The notes under the pieces are model-generated. The model saw nothing but the letters and a program-made list of their open reading frames with translations, was not told the DNA's origin and did not search any database. DNA of 64,000 bases, from assembly GCF_963678635.1 (NCBI RefSeq), contig NC_087066.1, positions 27,781,301 to 27,845,300 on the forward strand. Reading direction: 5' to 3'. Numbering within the stretch: the stretch's first letter is position 1; the number at the start of each line of letters is the position of its first letter. The translations under genes were made by a program, and so were the position numbers. This document shows positions 12,017 to 22,680 of this stretch, piece after piece. The stretch comes from Symsagittifera roscoffensis (lineage: Eukaryota > Xenacoelomorpha > Acoela > Convolutidae).

Positions 12017-12250
12017 ATGTTATACGACAATAATTTAATTGAAATGTCTCTACGACTCAATAGATCAAAGCCAATATTCCGAACCATAACAGAACTACCC
12101 GGAATTGGAAGAAGACCTCGAACCAGAGACGACATACGACAAAGTAGAAACTTGCCGTATAGTTATATGATAGTTCGGCAAAAGCCAGAACAAACTTTTA
12201 TATTTAGAATACTACTGGCAATGAATTTAGATTTTCATTTGCAAACATAA
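12017..12250 (+). CDS. Leader ORF, 77 aa, unknown function
   Basis: A small arginine-rich protein frame just after the 5' LTR, before a 900-base leader. The same frame, of identical length, is present in copy 2 at 59449-59682. By eye the copies differ at about 13 bases. About five of these are silent and six residues change, which is a weak sign of constraint rather than proof. No family recognised. The sequence has basic clusters (RRPRTRDDIRQSR) that could suit nucleic-acid binding, which is inference only. It could also be an upstream ORF controlling translation of the long RNA. Confidence 0.5.
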   Translation: MLYDNNLIEMSLRLNRSKPIFRTITELPGIGRRPRTRDDIRQSRNLPYSYMIVRQKPEQTFIFRILLAMNLDFHLQT

Positions 12251-13178
12251 AACCTTGAAGTTATTCTTCAAAATCATTTCAGGCGCTAAACAAATTTAAT
12301 AATATACAATAACGATTGATAAAAAGATCTCAGATCGTTTTCTTAAATTCTGCAGTATTATACAAAACATGTTTGAAAAATATTTATTAGAAATAAAAAT
12401 AAAAATTAGTAGCATGACAATAAATGGTTAGTAATCATAAATCATCCTGTTGTTCCAGCTTCATCACCTAAAACATAACAGCAATCATCAACTCACTAAT
12501 ATCATAAAACACTAAATCTTTCCTTTACACAAATTTAAAATTTTATTAAGACTTAAAATCACTTAATTTTAAAATCAGATCATCAAGGCTTATCCTTGGA
12601 TCTTAAATCATTTTCTACTTAATTAAATTTCAAACTTGATCATCAAGGCTTATCCTTGGATCAAACAGAACAACTTTGTTCTCCCCCACCCACTTAATTA
12701 GTGTCTAACGACCTCAAACGTCGATTCACTATCCAACCCTTTCTAAAAACCCAGGACTAATAGAAATTTTTGAACAAAACTAATCATTCAAATTAGGATA
12801 AACAGTGAAGAACTTCGGTTATTCATCCTTCACTTGACCCCCCCTCTTATCAGACCCAGGATAAATTTTAGACTTAGTAAGTTTAAAATAGTATCTAACG
12901 AACTACTCGCGTTCTAATTATACCTGAACCTTGTGGATCGATTTACTATTCTCCAACCCTTGAACACAATCACTACCCCTAAGTAAGATTAAGTAAGTTA
13001 ACACCTTAGCTTATACTAGTCACGAGAAAGTAAAAATCATTCTCCGGAATCGATATACTTTTCTCTCCAACCCTGAACAAAAAGACCCAGGTTAAGCTAA
13101 CCAAAAAATCGTAAGGACTAACAGTTTAAGCAATTAGAATTCACTTAACAATCATTTGCATCCGTCATCCTAAACCTT
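12251..13178 (+). promoter_or_regulatory. Long structured leader of the giant element
   Basis: No gene. Two near-identical words, each with the small hairpin CAAGG-CTTAT-CCTTG, lie at about 12583-12607 and 12637-12661. They are followed by three looser modules that each pass from a 'gtctaacga' or 'ggaatcgat' type start to 'ctccaaccct' and often 'acccagg' (about 12700-12755, 12890-12965, 13040-13095). The pattern is kept in copy 2 (60003-60600). Packaging signals or an internal ribosome entry structure are possible roles, by analogy with retroviral leaders. Confidence 0.5.
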
Positions 13179-13646
13179 ATGTCATTTAAAAACCTAGGAA
13201 ATAAACAAACAATCGTTTTACACAATTGTGAAATAGATAACAAAAAATACGACCTTGTAATCACACCTCATACACAAACAGTTGGATACATTCGCACAAA
13301 ACGACAAACACTAAAGAGAAAAATAATAACGAAACAAAGACAAATAACACGAAAAAGATTTTCAAAAAATCGAAACGCATTTTCAGAATCAGAAACCAAC
13401 AGTTTAGACGAACTTTACAAACTAAAAGAATCAATAGATAAAAATTGCCCAATTCACGATCAATTATATTTTTCTGACTCAGAAACAACCTCAAATTCAT
13501 CACAAAGAGGAAAAAGAAGAATAAAAAAGCAGTACAAACACAAACCAGTACATTTATACAATTGGAATCAACCAATTCGACACATTAATAATTACATATT
13601 AACAGTCATCGAACGGAAAAATGAGTTCAACGCACACCCCAGGTGA
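13179..13646 (+). CDS. ORF155, basic accessory protein overlapping gag start
   Basis: A 155-codon frame with Lys/Arg-rich segments (around residues 40-65 and 110-125) and an acidic serine stretch between them. It starts at the ATG following CCTTA at 13179 and ends 26 nt inside the gag-pol frame, which is in another reading frame. Copy 2 has the same length, start and overlap (60610-61077). Comparing the two copies by eye, only seven residues differ while I count about seventeen silent changes, the pattern expected for a protein kept by selection. No family recognised. Position before gag is unusual for gypsy elements. Gag translation might need leaky scanning, reinitiation or splicing past this frame. 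Confidence 0.75.
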   Translation: MSFKNLGNKQTIVLHNCEIDNKKYDLVITPHTQTVGYIRTKRQTLKRKIITKQRQITRKRFSKNRNAFSESETNSLDELYKLKESIDKNCPIHDQLYFSDSETTSNSSQRGKRRIKKQYKHKPVHLYNWNQPIRHINNYILTVIERKNEFNAHPR

Positions 13647-16600
13647 CGAAACTCCAGATGATGATGAAATCTTTCCTTTTATAGTAGATGCAGATACTGA
13701 TAGAGGACAACACATATTTTGTCAAAATTTACTCGTAAATTTATTTGAACCCGGAATCAGTCCATGCAAAACAGAATTCCCAGATGTAAGAATCAAAAGA
13801 CAAATCATAGATCACTATCTAAAAGATATATGCAACATAACACAACAGTATGGAATCTACTCTATAGAATTCACTTCCCCAAACCATAATAATAGAACAT
13901 ATACTATTCAAACAGACGATCTTGATTTACAATTTTCAAAAGTTTTTTCAGAATATATAAAAAGCATCCAATACCATAACTCACAAAGAGCAAACTCCAT
14001 TTTCACAAATGAAGTTTTCGCAATAATATATAGTTATATTTCAATATTAGAAAACGAACTCCCATTAACAAATGTCTCACCGACAGAAACATCTAAACAT
14101 TTAAGAGTACGACATGAAATCACACTACTCTCTAGTTATTTAAACATTATTAAAGAAAATTTCACGAAAGACGACGTTTCACAACATACAAAACACGATC
14201 TACAAAAAATTTTGGCATGGTTCATAATAGATTATTTCACACACAATATTGATTTAATTGCACAAGCAAGAAAAAATTTTAGACCCCAAAATTCGAACGA
14301 TGATACCGCCATCACCGAACAATCAGATTATGTTTGGGACCCCGAATGGTCTCATCCCGCATTTATAAGCTTTCCACAGTCAATCTCAAGTCAAGCAATA
14401 GGTACAATATCTTACATAAGAGATTATGTAAGAGTAATACCCTTAACCATTGATGCAACACCATTAAACTATAATACATTTTTGCCCGATACACAAAATA
14501 ATAGTTTAAACTCTACAGTCATACACAATGAAAACCTCAATGGAACTAGGAATCTTACTCAACAAGATATCCAGACACCATCACACTTCATAAATGAAGA
14601 AATTGTACACACAACAACTACACAACAAAGTATTTCACCAATACGTCCAAACTTAACAACACCAAGAAATACAAATCCTTCACAAACACAGGTAACCTTA
14701 CAATCAACCGTTAAACCTTCGGTTGCCCCTAAATATTCACATATGGATTACCAAACATACAGACCCATGACAATACCACCAAAAACACGCAAAACATTCA
14801 CTAGAAACAACTTTGCAGACCATATTTATAATTATACACATCCATCAAAAACAAATTACCAACCACGAAGAAATTTTAACCAGTATACAAGATCTCGAAA
14901 CTGGGATAACCCAATGACCCAACCTAATTCAATAAATTTCCAAACAAATCCTCCACAGGATCACAGTGAAAATTACCCATTTTTTCAACAAAATAAAAAT
15001 AAAAAACAGACATCTTATCAAATGGATTATTTATCCTCAGATGATGATTTCTTACAACCAGACATATTTGCACCATATACTCAAGAATATCGTAGACAAG
15101 GAATACAGAAAACACGTACAAATCATAGAAATTTTTCTCCACAACCGATAGATGCACAACATCAACAACCAAGTCAACAACAAAATCTAATTAATACACA
15201 ATCTTTTCAACCAATTCAACAACAAAATCCAATGACTACACACTCGTATCAACCAACACAAATGCAAAATGAAATACCACTCCCATATTATCTTCAACAA
15301 CATAAAATAACAAGAAACCAACTTTCAAATTTTTCTCAAATGCCAAATGCAGCAGAATCATTACAAATGACAATGAATCCATACCTAATGGGTGGATCAT
15401 CAATAACATCAAACAAACCTTTAATGGTTTTCACAGGAACAGACCCTGAATACTCTGTAGAAGATTATTTAAATGCAGTAACAGCAAATTTGATTTTAAA
15501 CATTGGACCTGAACCAATTAACACGCCACTACATCAAAACTGGATACATCGACGCACAGCGTTGATACAAACAACCTTAGATGGCGCAGCCCAAAAATGG
15601 TTTTCAGTACTACCTCTAGAAATAAAATCAAACTGGAAAAGATTTACACAAGAATTTTCAAAAATGTTTGACTCCGAAAGAAACAAACAACAACAAAGAG
15701 TTTTATGTAATGAAATTCGCAGATTACCAAACGAAACCATCAAGCAATTAGCAGTAAGAATCGAAACACTAGTTCGAAAAGCATATTCACTAAATACACA
15801 CGATTATAAAAATACAAAGATGACAGAAATCTTAATGATGACCTTAACACCACAGTTAAGAAAAATAGCAATAAAGAAGAGAGCATCCCATCCTTCCTCA
15901 ATTCGAGAACCCGATTTAGATTTTAGAAAACTAGTAGACAAACTAGAACAAGCAGAAATCACGATGAAACTAGAAGAAACGGAAAATCTAAAATTACAAT
16001 ACGTTAACAGAATTGAAACGACTCCCACTAATATTAATAATATACAAGAATCAGACACAGATCTCGTTGAAAAAATCACTGAAATACTCAATATTTATGA
16101 AAAGAACCCAAACTTTAAAGGCAAACCATCTTTCAAAAAATGGTGTAATTATTGCCGACGATACGGACATAGTATTTCCGAATGTAGACAAAAACAGCAA
16201 GATAGTCAAAATAAACCTCACAAATACAAAGAACCAAATAAGTCATTCTATCAATATATGAAGAAAGATCAAAATCTACCAAACAAAAATGTATACAGCA
16301 ACAATAGTTCCGGAAAACCACTTCCGAACAATACAAGTTATACAAGAAATCAATCCCCATATAACTCAAGTTATAGAGGAAGATCACCAGAACGAAGAAA
16401 CACGCAAAATTCATCACAAAATCACTACAATAGACCAAATAGTAGAAATAACTACTCCAGATCAAATTCAAATACACAACGATATGTTTCTAGATCTAAT
16501 TCCCAATCAAGAAATAATTACTATCCAAACAACCAATCACGAAATTCATCATACAATAGGAATAGAAACTACTCCTATAATCGAAATAGAAGTTATTCAA

Positions 16601-19600
16601 ACAACCGAAACCAGAATTACCCGAACAATCGATCAAGGAATAACTCATATAATAGATCGAACTATAACAGACCAAACAGCAATTATCAAAATAGATGGCG
16701 AAATAATTCACAAAATCGACACTCAAGTTATAATAATCGTTATAGAAATTATTCCCAATCACCACACCGGAATAATAATCACTATAATAACTCTAATAAT
16801 CGTCACAGAAGTAGTACACCAAAACATCAAAGACAAATCAATCAAGTACAGTCTAATCCAGAAACAACATCAGACCCTCCAGGTATTGATGACACAGTAA
16901 CTGATACGTTACAACTCAATCAAATAAACTGTACATCATCAGATTCAGAAAGTGATACAGAAAACACTCTTTCTATCAATATGATAAAAGTCGAAAATGA
17001 CTATGAATCTGTAATATATGAACAACCTTTTTCATCACACATATATGAAAATCAATCAGAATTTCTTCCAAATTATTACGCCACACCCATAAATTCCACA
17101 CCAACAACGCAAGAAACGAATGAAATTAACACTACAAATCAAACCAATAAAAATATCAAAACAAAATGCTTGAATACAAACCACATCTATCAAAATATAC
17201 AAAAAGAACAACCCAAAGAAAAAATCTGGACAATACCATTTCTCTTAGAAAGCCCAAGAAACAAAGAATTTCAACCACCAGACCTTGAAATCGATTTTTT
17301 AATTGATTCAGGAGCAGAATCAAACATAATAAACATTCCCACATGGAATGAAATAAAAACTTTACACCCAAAGCTAACGCCTCTTGAAACCTCTAGTAAA
17401 CTAGCAACAGCACAAGGATCAACATTGATAAACTACGGAAAAATCCAATTATTTCTCCTCCCCACCAGAACAATGGAGCAAAGCAAAATTTTAAATAAGC
17501 CATTTAAACAAATATTCCATATCACTGATATTAAATATAATATCATTGGAATACCATTTATTTCGAAGTATATACCAACAATTAACATACTAAATAGTAA
17601 AATATTAATCAAAGATAAATATACAAAAACAAAAGAAACATCCTTAACATTTTTTCAAAGATTAAATAAACAACCACCATTCTTTTCAAAATTCTATCCG
17701 ATATTTAACCAACAAAGAAAACACCTGAAACCACTATCAGGAAACATCTATAATTTTTCAATTAAACAAGTTCACCAATATGATAAAGAACAAAACAAAC
17801 AAAAATTTTATATGTCAGATTTTGAATTCAAACCTATTCATAAATTTTTCAAAATCACAATCTCTTCAATAAAATATTTGAAAAATTCGAATTCAGATAT
17901 TATTTCCTTACATGTTTATAACAACACACCTTACCAAGTAACATTACCTTTAGGACTTTTAGGATATTGTGAAACCAACGCCACAATATCACCAATACAC
18001 GAAAAAGCCTATCGTGTAAATAATATACTCCAACTATTAGATATTTGTCAATCTACAATTCTTAATGAAGAATTATCGATAAACAACATAATAAATCACG
18101 AAAACAGAAATACAGATTACTTCACAAAAACCCCATATTTCAAGCCTACATTCAACATCAGTAACTACACAGAAGACCAACAGAAATTTTTAACAATGTT
18201 TAATTTCCAACATTCACAAATAACACAAGACGAATTCGAAAAGTTAGCCAAACAGCTAATTAAATATTCAACAGTCTATGCAACATCAAAATTCGATGTT
18301 GGAAAAATCAGTTCATCACTACATCTCCCATTAAAACCAGACGCAGTTTTCAAAAAACAGAGAGCAAGTAAAGTACCAATTCACTTACATGATAAAGTAA
18401 ACAGATTACTCGATATTTTAGAACAATACAACATTATATCACCAGTAAACAAAGAAGAACAACCAAAAGGCAACACATTTATCAACCCCGTTATTATTCT
18501 AGCTAAAGGAGAATCATTAAAAATCGTTCTCGATGCTAGATACCTCAATTCACTCATAGATGAATCCAAATGTAATTGGCCCATCGAACCAATACAAGTA
18601 ATTTTAACAAAAATAAACGGTAAATACTTTACAACCGCCGATATGAATAGTGCATACAATCAAATGCCACTAGATGAACAATCACGACGTTTAACACAAT
18701 TTGTTATCGGAAACCAACAATATGAATTCAACCGCTTATTCTATGGAATATCAATAGGACCAGCAGCATTTTCAGCTTTTATGAGCAAAATTTTTAGACC
18801 ACTAATACTCAAGAAAAACGCAATCACCTATCTAGACGATGTTTTTATGCAATCACAAACAAAAGACGAAATGTTCAATGTTTTAGAAAAATATCACCAA
18901 ATACTTCAGAACGAAAATCTGAAGGCAGCACCCGATAAATCACACTTCTTTTTGACAAGAGTTAAATTCTTAGGACATAATATAGAAAGAAAAACAATCA
19001 CTCCACTGAAATCACGCATTGACGCTATTCAAAAACTTCAACCACCAACAAATAAAAAGAAAATCCAAGAATTCCTTGGAATGTTAAACTTTTTAAGTAA
19101 ATATGTTTATAAAATGCAATTATATTTACGACCATTTTACAACATCCTTAGACAACAAAATAATTTTGAATGGAATACAGAACATCAAGCACGATTCGAA
19201 GAAATAAAGAAACTTTTAACTGAACAAATTTCAAACACAATTCCAGACCCTGATCAACCATTTTATGCAATGTGCGATGCTTCGAACTTTGGCATCGGTG
19301 CAGCACTATTACAATCACATAATGGTACAAATAAAATGAACCTCATATCAGCAAATTCTCGATTATTCACTCAAGCAGAGCTACGACTCTCAACTCTAAT
19401 GAGAGAATGTACAGCCATAATATATACACTGACAGAATATGAATTTCTGATACTTGGATCAAAACATCCCACAGTTTTATTCACAGACCATAAACCAATC
19501 ATTTTTCTTTTCACACAGAAATCTAATCCAAACCACCGAGTTTACAGATTTCAACTAATTCTAATGAAGTTTCCAAACTTACATATAGTTTGGACTGCAG

Positions 19601-21576
19601 GAAAAAATCTTGCATTACCAGATACCTTAAGTCGAAATACACCACCTGAATTACTTACACGAAAAACAACAGTTGAAATACCCAAAAACATAAAATTCTA
19701 CCTTGCAGAAAACGAAACATCACCCCGATTAGAATGCAAATATGCAGTAAAAACTGATATTGAACAATCACAAATAAATAGTTTACAACATTTCCCACTT
19801 TATTTAGATTGTCAAAATAATCATTATGAAGTTGACCTCCTTGGAACATCAACTTTCAAACCAATCCCATATTCTCACTGGATAAAAAATAACACCCAAC
19901 AAAAACGAACAAAACAACACCAAACTAAAAAAGACCATTTTCCACTAATAGAAAAAGAAAATTTAACTGATAAAATAAATTTATCAGGACCACCAACAAC
20001 CGATTCCAAATACACAATAAATCAAGTTTTCGACCTCCATGACCCATTAGATACAATACCCTTATCTAAATTCGAAATTGAAAACATTTTTCTCCCTCCA
20101 ACAGAAACAATTACAATTTCAACACTAAAACAATACCAAAATCTTGACCCAATAATTCGACAACTAAAATCATGGCACAAATATAAAACTAAACCTACCA
20201 AAGCAGATTCAACCATACTAGGCAACAAGACACTCCTCCGATATTTTCGCAAATTTAATTACACAACAATTAATGAAACTACAGACCTTTTAGAGTACAA
20301 CTTAAACGAATCCACAGTCCCCTGTCTTCCTTTAAGTATGATTCTCATCGCTTTTAATATCTCACATACTCAAAATATTAAAGGACATTCTGGATCAGAA
20401 AAAACATATTCAAACTTTATACAAAATTTTTACTTCCTAAATGCACCAATCTGGATAAAAGTACTATGCAATGATTGTATAGTATGTCAACTAAATAAAC
20501 CTTACCCAAATCAAAAACAAATAGCACAAAAACAAGATTTTAAAGGACAAAGTTTGTACTTTAATCACCGTATCTCATTTGATACTAAAGGCCCAATTTC
20601 ACCCTCATCAGAAGGAAATTCCTACATTATGGTAATTGTTGACGCATTCACACACTATGTAGCACTTAACCCAGTACCACACTGTAACGCTTATTACGCA
20701 TATACAACACTTTATGAACACTGGATAGCAAAATTTGGACTACCAGAAATTTTAGTCACAGACAACGGTACAGAATTCATAAATAATGAAATAATAACAC
20801 TATGTCATTTATACAACATTAAACACAAACCACGTACATCTCACGCACCTTGGACAAACGGCTTAGTCGAAGGTATGAACCGTTCATTACAAGAATATCT
20901 TAGATGTATCATCAACGGAAATGATACAAAATATACCGAATGGTCAGCAGATGTAAAATTATTTCCCTTAGCATATAACTCACAAATTACGACAACACTA
21001 GGAATGTCACCATACGAAATGGTTTTTAACCAAAAGCCACGCAAACCAATAATGTTTACAGCAAATTCCCATAAAAACGCACAAGGTTATTGTCAACCAA
21101 ATAAAGATTCAATTTGTTATAACCTACTTTTACATACACACGATGAAGATCATTTTCATCACCCACAAATTCTTAAATTAGCCTCCGGTACACACACCGA
21201 ATGGATTTTAAATAGAGATAAGAAACACAATGAAATCTATCAAAAAGTAACAAAAAAGTTATTACAAAGACAAAACATTAATGAACAAATCAATTCACGT
21301 TTTACACCAGCCTCCGAATTAAAAATTGGAACATTTGTTTTAATACCTAATTGTAATACTCAAAAAGGAATTTCTAAAAAATTACAACCCCTTCGAAAAG
21401 GACCATACCAAATAATTGCAAGACCCACTGATGTCACATATAAAATTACCGACTCAAACAAAAAAGAAATCGTTCAACATCGAAACAACCTATTACCTTA
21501 TTACCCAAAAGAATACGCACTCCGCGAATTAACTCAATTATATTCTTTCACAGGATTAAAAATCATTCTCAAATGA
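13621..21576 (+). CDS. gag-pol: Gag-pol polyprotein, 2651 aa
   Basis: One open frame encoding structural and replication enzymes. Residues 1-300 form an unrecognised conserved N-terminal region and 300-590 are Gln/Asn/Pro-rich. The gag capsid-type domain lies at about 602-761. A zinc knuckle has C842, C845, H850 and C855. An Asn/Arg/Ser/Tyr-rich tract runs about 880-1080. Protease has D1229-S-G. RT spans about 1575-1870, with the first catalytic Asp at 1674 and YLDD at 1737-1740. RNase H spans about 1881-2007, starting at D1886. The integrase has an H-H-C-C head and core D2321, D2381 and E2417 (35 residues between the last two), followed by a GPY/F-type module near the end. No stop or frameshift separates gag from pol, and all catalytic residues checked are present. 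The frame may originally have run further (see 21561-21849). Confidence 0.93.
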   Translation: MSSTHTPGDETPDDDEIFPFIVDADTDRGQHIFCQNLLVNLFEPGISPCKTEFPDVRIKRQIIDHYLKDICNITQQYGIYSIEFTSPNHNNRTYTIQTDDLDLQFSKVFSEYIKSIQYHNSQRANSIFTNEVFAIIYSYISILENELPLTNVSPTETSKHLRVRHEITLLSSYLNIIKENFTKDDVSQHTKHDLQKILAWFIIDYFTHNIDLIAQARKNFRPQNSNDDTAITEQSDYVWDPEWSHPAFISFPQSISSQAIGTISYIRDYVRVIPLTIDATPLNYNTFLPDTQNNSLNSTVIHNENLNGTRNLTQQDIQTPSHFINEEIVHTTTTQQSISPIRPNLTTPRNTNPSQTQVTLQSTVKPSVAPKYSHMDYQTYRPMTIPPKTRKTFTRNNFADHIYNYTHPSKTNYQPRRNFNQYTRSRNWDNPMTQPNSINFQTNPPQDHSENYPFFQQNKNKKQTSYQMDYLSSDDDFLQPDIFAPYTQEYRRQGIQKTRTNHRNFSPQPIDAQHQQPSQQQNLINTQSFQPIQQQNPMTTHSYQPTQMQNEIPLPYYLQQHKITRNQLSNFSQMPNAAESLQMTMNPYLMGGSSITSNKPLMVFTGTDPEYSVEDYLNAVTANLILNIGPEPINTPLHQNWIHRRTALIQTTLDGAAQKWFSVLPLEIKSNWKRFTQEFSKMFDSERNKQQQRVLCNEIRRLPNETIKQLAVRIETLVRKAYSLNTHDYKNTKMTEILMMTLTPQLRKIAIKKRASHPSSIREPDLDFRKLVDKLEQAEITMKLEETENLKLQYVNRIETTPTNINNIQESDTDLVEKITEILNIYEKNPNFKGKPSFKKWCNYCRRYGHSISECRQKQQDSQNKPHKYKEPNKSFYQYMKKDQNLPNKNVYSNNSSGKPLPNNTSYTRNQSPYNSSYRGRSPERRNTQNSSQNHYNRPNSRNNYSRSNSNTQRYVSRSNSQSRNNYYPNNQSRNSSYNRNRNYSYNRNRSYSNNRNQNYPNNRSRNNSYNRSNYNRPNSNYQNRWRNNSQNRHSSYNNRYRNYSQSPHRNNNHYNNSNNRHRSSTPKHQRQINQVQSNPETTSDPPGIDDTVTDTLQLNQINCTSSDSESDTENTLSINMIKVENDYESVIYEQPFSSHIYENQSEFLPNYYATPINSTPTTQETNEINTTNQTNKNIKTKCLNTNHIYQNIQKEQPKEKIWTIPFLLESPRNKEFQPPDLEIDFLIDSGAESNIINIPTWNEIKTLHPKLTPLETSSKLATAQGSTLINYGKIQLFLLPTRTMEQSKILNKPFKQIFHITDIKYNIIGIPFISKYIPTINILNSKILIKDKYTKTKETSLTFFQRLNKQPPFFSKFYPIFNQQRKHLKPLSGNIYNFSIKQVHQYDKEQNKQKFYMSDFEFKPIHKFFKITISSIKYLKNSNSDIISLHVYNNTPYQVTLPLGLLGYCETNATISPIHEKAYRVNNILQLLDICQSTILNEELSINNIINHENRNTDYFTKTPYFKPTFNISNYTEDQQKFLTMFNFQHSQITQDEFEKLAKQLIKYSTVYATSKFDVGKISSSLHLPLKPDAVFKKQRASKVPIHLHDKVNRLLDILEQYNIISPVNKEEQPKGNTFINPVIILAKGESLKIVLDARYLNSLIDESKCNWPIEPIQVILTKINGKYFTTADMNSAYNQMPLDEQSRRLTQFVIGNQQYEFNRLFYGISIGPAAFSAFMSKIFRPLILKKNAITYLDDVFMQSQTKDEMFNVLEKYHQILQNENLKAAPDKSHFFLTRVKFLGHNIERKTITPLKSRIDAIQKLQPPTNKKKIQEFLGMLNFLSKYVYKMQLYLRPFYNILRQQNNFEWNTEHQARFEEIKKLLTEQISNTIPDPDQPFYAMCDASNFGIGAALLQSHNGTNKMNLISANSRLFTQAELRLSTLMRECTAIIYTLTEYEFLILGSKHPTVLFTDHKPIIFLFTQKSNPNHRVYRFQLILMKFPNLHIVWTAGKNLALPDTLSRNTPPELLTRKTTVEIPKNIKFYLAENETSPRLECKYAVKTDIEQSQINSLQHFPLYLDCQNNHYEVDLLGTSTFKPIPYSHWIKNNTQQKRTKQHQTKKDHFPLIEKENLTDKINLSGPPTTDSKYTINQVFDLHDPLDTIPLSKFEIENIFLPPTETITISTLKQYQNLDPIIRQLKSWHKYKTKPTKADSTILGNKTLLRYFRKFNYTTINETTDLLEYNLNESTVPCLPLSMILIAFNISHTQNIKGHSGSEKTYSNFIQNFYFLNAPIWIKVLCNDCIVCQLNKPYPNQKQIAQKQDFKGQSLYFNHRISFDTKGPISPSSEGNSYIMVIVDAFTHYVALNPVPHCNAYYAYTTLYEHWIAKFGLPEILVTDNGTEFINNEIITLCHLYNIKHKPRTSHAPWTNGLVEGMNRSLQEYLRCIINGNDTKYTEWSADVKLFPLAYNSQITTTLGMSPYEMVFNQKPRKPIMFTANSHKNAQGYCQPNKDSICYNLLLHTHDEDHFHHPQILKLASGTHTEWILNRDKKHNEIYQKVTKKLLQRQNINEQINSRFTPASELKIGTFVLIPNCNTQKGISKKLQPLRKGPYQIIARPTDVTYKITDSNKKEIVQHRNNLLPYYPKEYALRELTQLYSFTGLKIILK
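13643..13650 (+). promoter_or_regulatory. Candidate splice donor eight codons into gag
   Basis: CCCCAG|GTGACG lies just after the gag ATG. Copy 2 keeps CCCCAG|GTGAAG at the same place. Retroviruses and errantiviruses commonly splice subgenomic RNAs from a donor near the gag start, and such a transcript would lend its ATG to a downstream frame. Not tested here. Confidence 0.35.
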
Positions 21577-21849
21577 ACCACATCTGAAAAATACAGAACA
21601 AAATGATAACCCCACCGAAAATCAAAGCACAAAACCAACCGCTACCAAAAACACTACAAAAAATCTAGACCATAAAGAATCCCAAAAGCAAAGAAAAAAT
21701 AGAAAAATGACAGAACAAATAATACCCCAAGAAGGAATAGACAAATCAGAACATAGAAAAACAACAAGACTCCGAAATCAACCACGTAAAAACTACAAAA
21801 TGTTCATCCCCCAATCTAAAATATTAAAGAAAGTAGAATTTAAAAAGTA
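21561..21849 (+). other. Open frame after pol, possible displaced pol C-terminus
   Basis: A frame one base ahead of pol opens a few codons before the pol stop and stays open to 21849. It is hydrophilic and ends with an Arg-rich stretch (RKTTRLRNQPRKNY) of the type often found at the very end of retroelement pol proteins. Either this copy has an indel near the pol stop or the frame is reached by frameshifting. No ATG near its beginning. Copy 2 does not reach this point inside the window. Confidence 0.4.
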
Positions 21850-22449
21850 ATTTTAAACTTTATACTTCACAATCTTGAAACCTCCGTAACATTTTTCATT
21901 TCAATTTTTCAAAATAACATGCTCACAAGTACGCAATAATTCTAGTTCAAAATAGACCAATAGGATTCATCCAATCCGCCACTTTCTCTAACTCAAACTA
22001 AGATCAATTAGACGAATAATCTAGAACTCCAGGCACATCTATAACTATAACTTTACGACCTCCAGGTCAAAAATAAGCAAACCACTCCAACTTGACAACT
22101 AAAATAAATATCACCATAATACCGTACCCCTCCCTTATCTAATAACCCAAAGATCAACAATATTTCCCCAACTCAGACCACGAATACCCCCAAAACAAAT
22201 TTGTTAACTTAGCCTAAAGTAACAAAATGCACATTTTAATTAGCCTAAAGTATAAAAATCTCACCATACCCCGGATCATTTGACAAACAAAAATAAAGAA
22301 AAAGACGACCTCCCGATCACCATAAAAATTGCCCCCAACAATTTTTTCCAAAACTCAACCCACTTGTCAAAAAACTAATAAATAATCCGACCACACTTGA
22401 AAATCGCCTCAAACAGCAAAAAATATTCGACCAAGAGATCATTTCTTAA
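21850..22449 (+). other. Non-coding gap between pol and downstream ORFs
   Basis: A-rich on this strand. No frame longer than chance and no recognisable repeat. It could hold splice acceptors for the downstream genes. Confidence 0.4.
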
Positions 22450-22680
22450 ATGCTCTTCTATCAATCAGTTACTAAAATACTCATAAATCTTAAACATTTT
22501 TTTACAATACTTGAAACCTTTATAATATTTCTTTTTGATATACTTGAATCTTTTCTAATAATCCTAATCATTTTTTGTAACATTTTTTTAATTTTCTACA
22601 CTATTCTCGAACTATTCCTTCAACTTTCCAAAACCCTTGAATATATCCACAGGTACGATTTCAACAACTTGTCTAAATGA
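22450..22680 (+). CDS. Small hydrophobic ORF, 76 aa
   Basis: Almost entirely Ile/Leu/Phe, with two or three stretches long enough to span a membrane and a short polar C-terminus. Its stop overlaps the ATG of the next small ORF in ATGA at 22677. T-rich DNA yields such frames by chance, so coding is uncertain. The tight junction with the next ORF is the main support. Confidence 0.35.
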   Translation: MLFYQSVTKILINLKHFFTILETFIIFLFDILESFLIILIIFCNIFLIFYTILELFLQLSKTLEYIHRYDFNNLSK

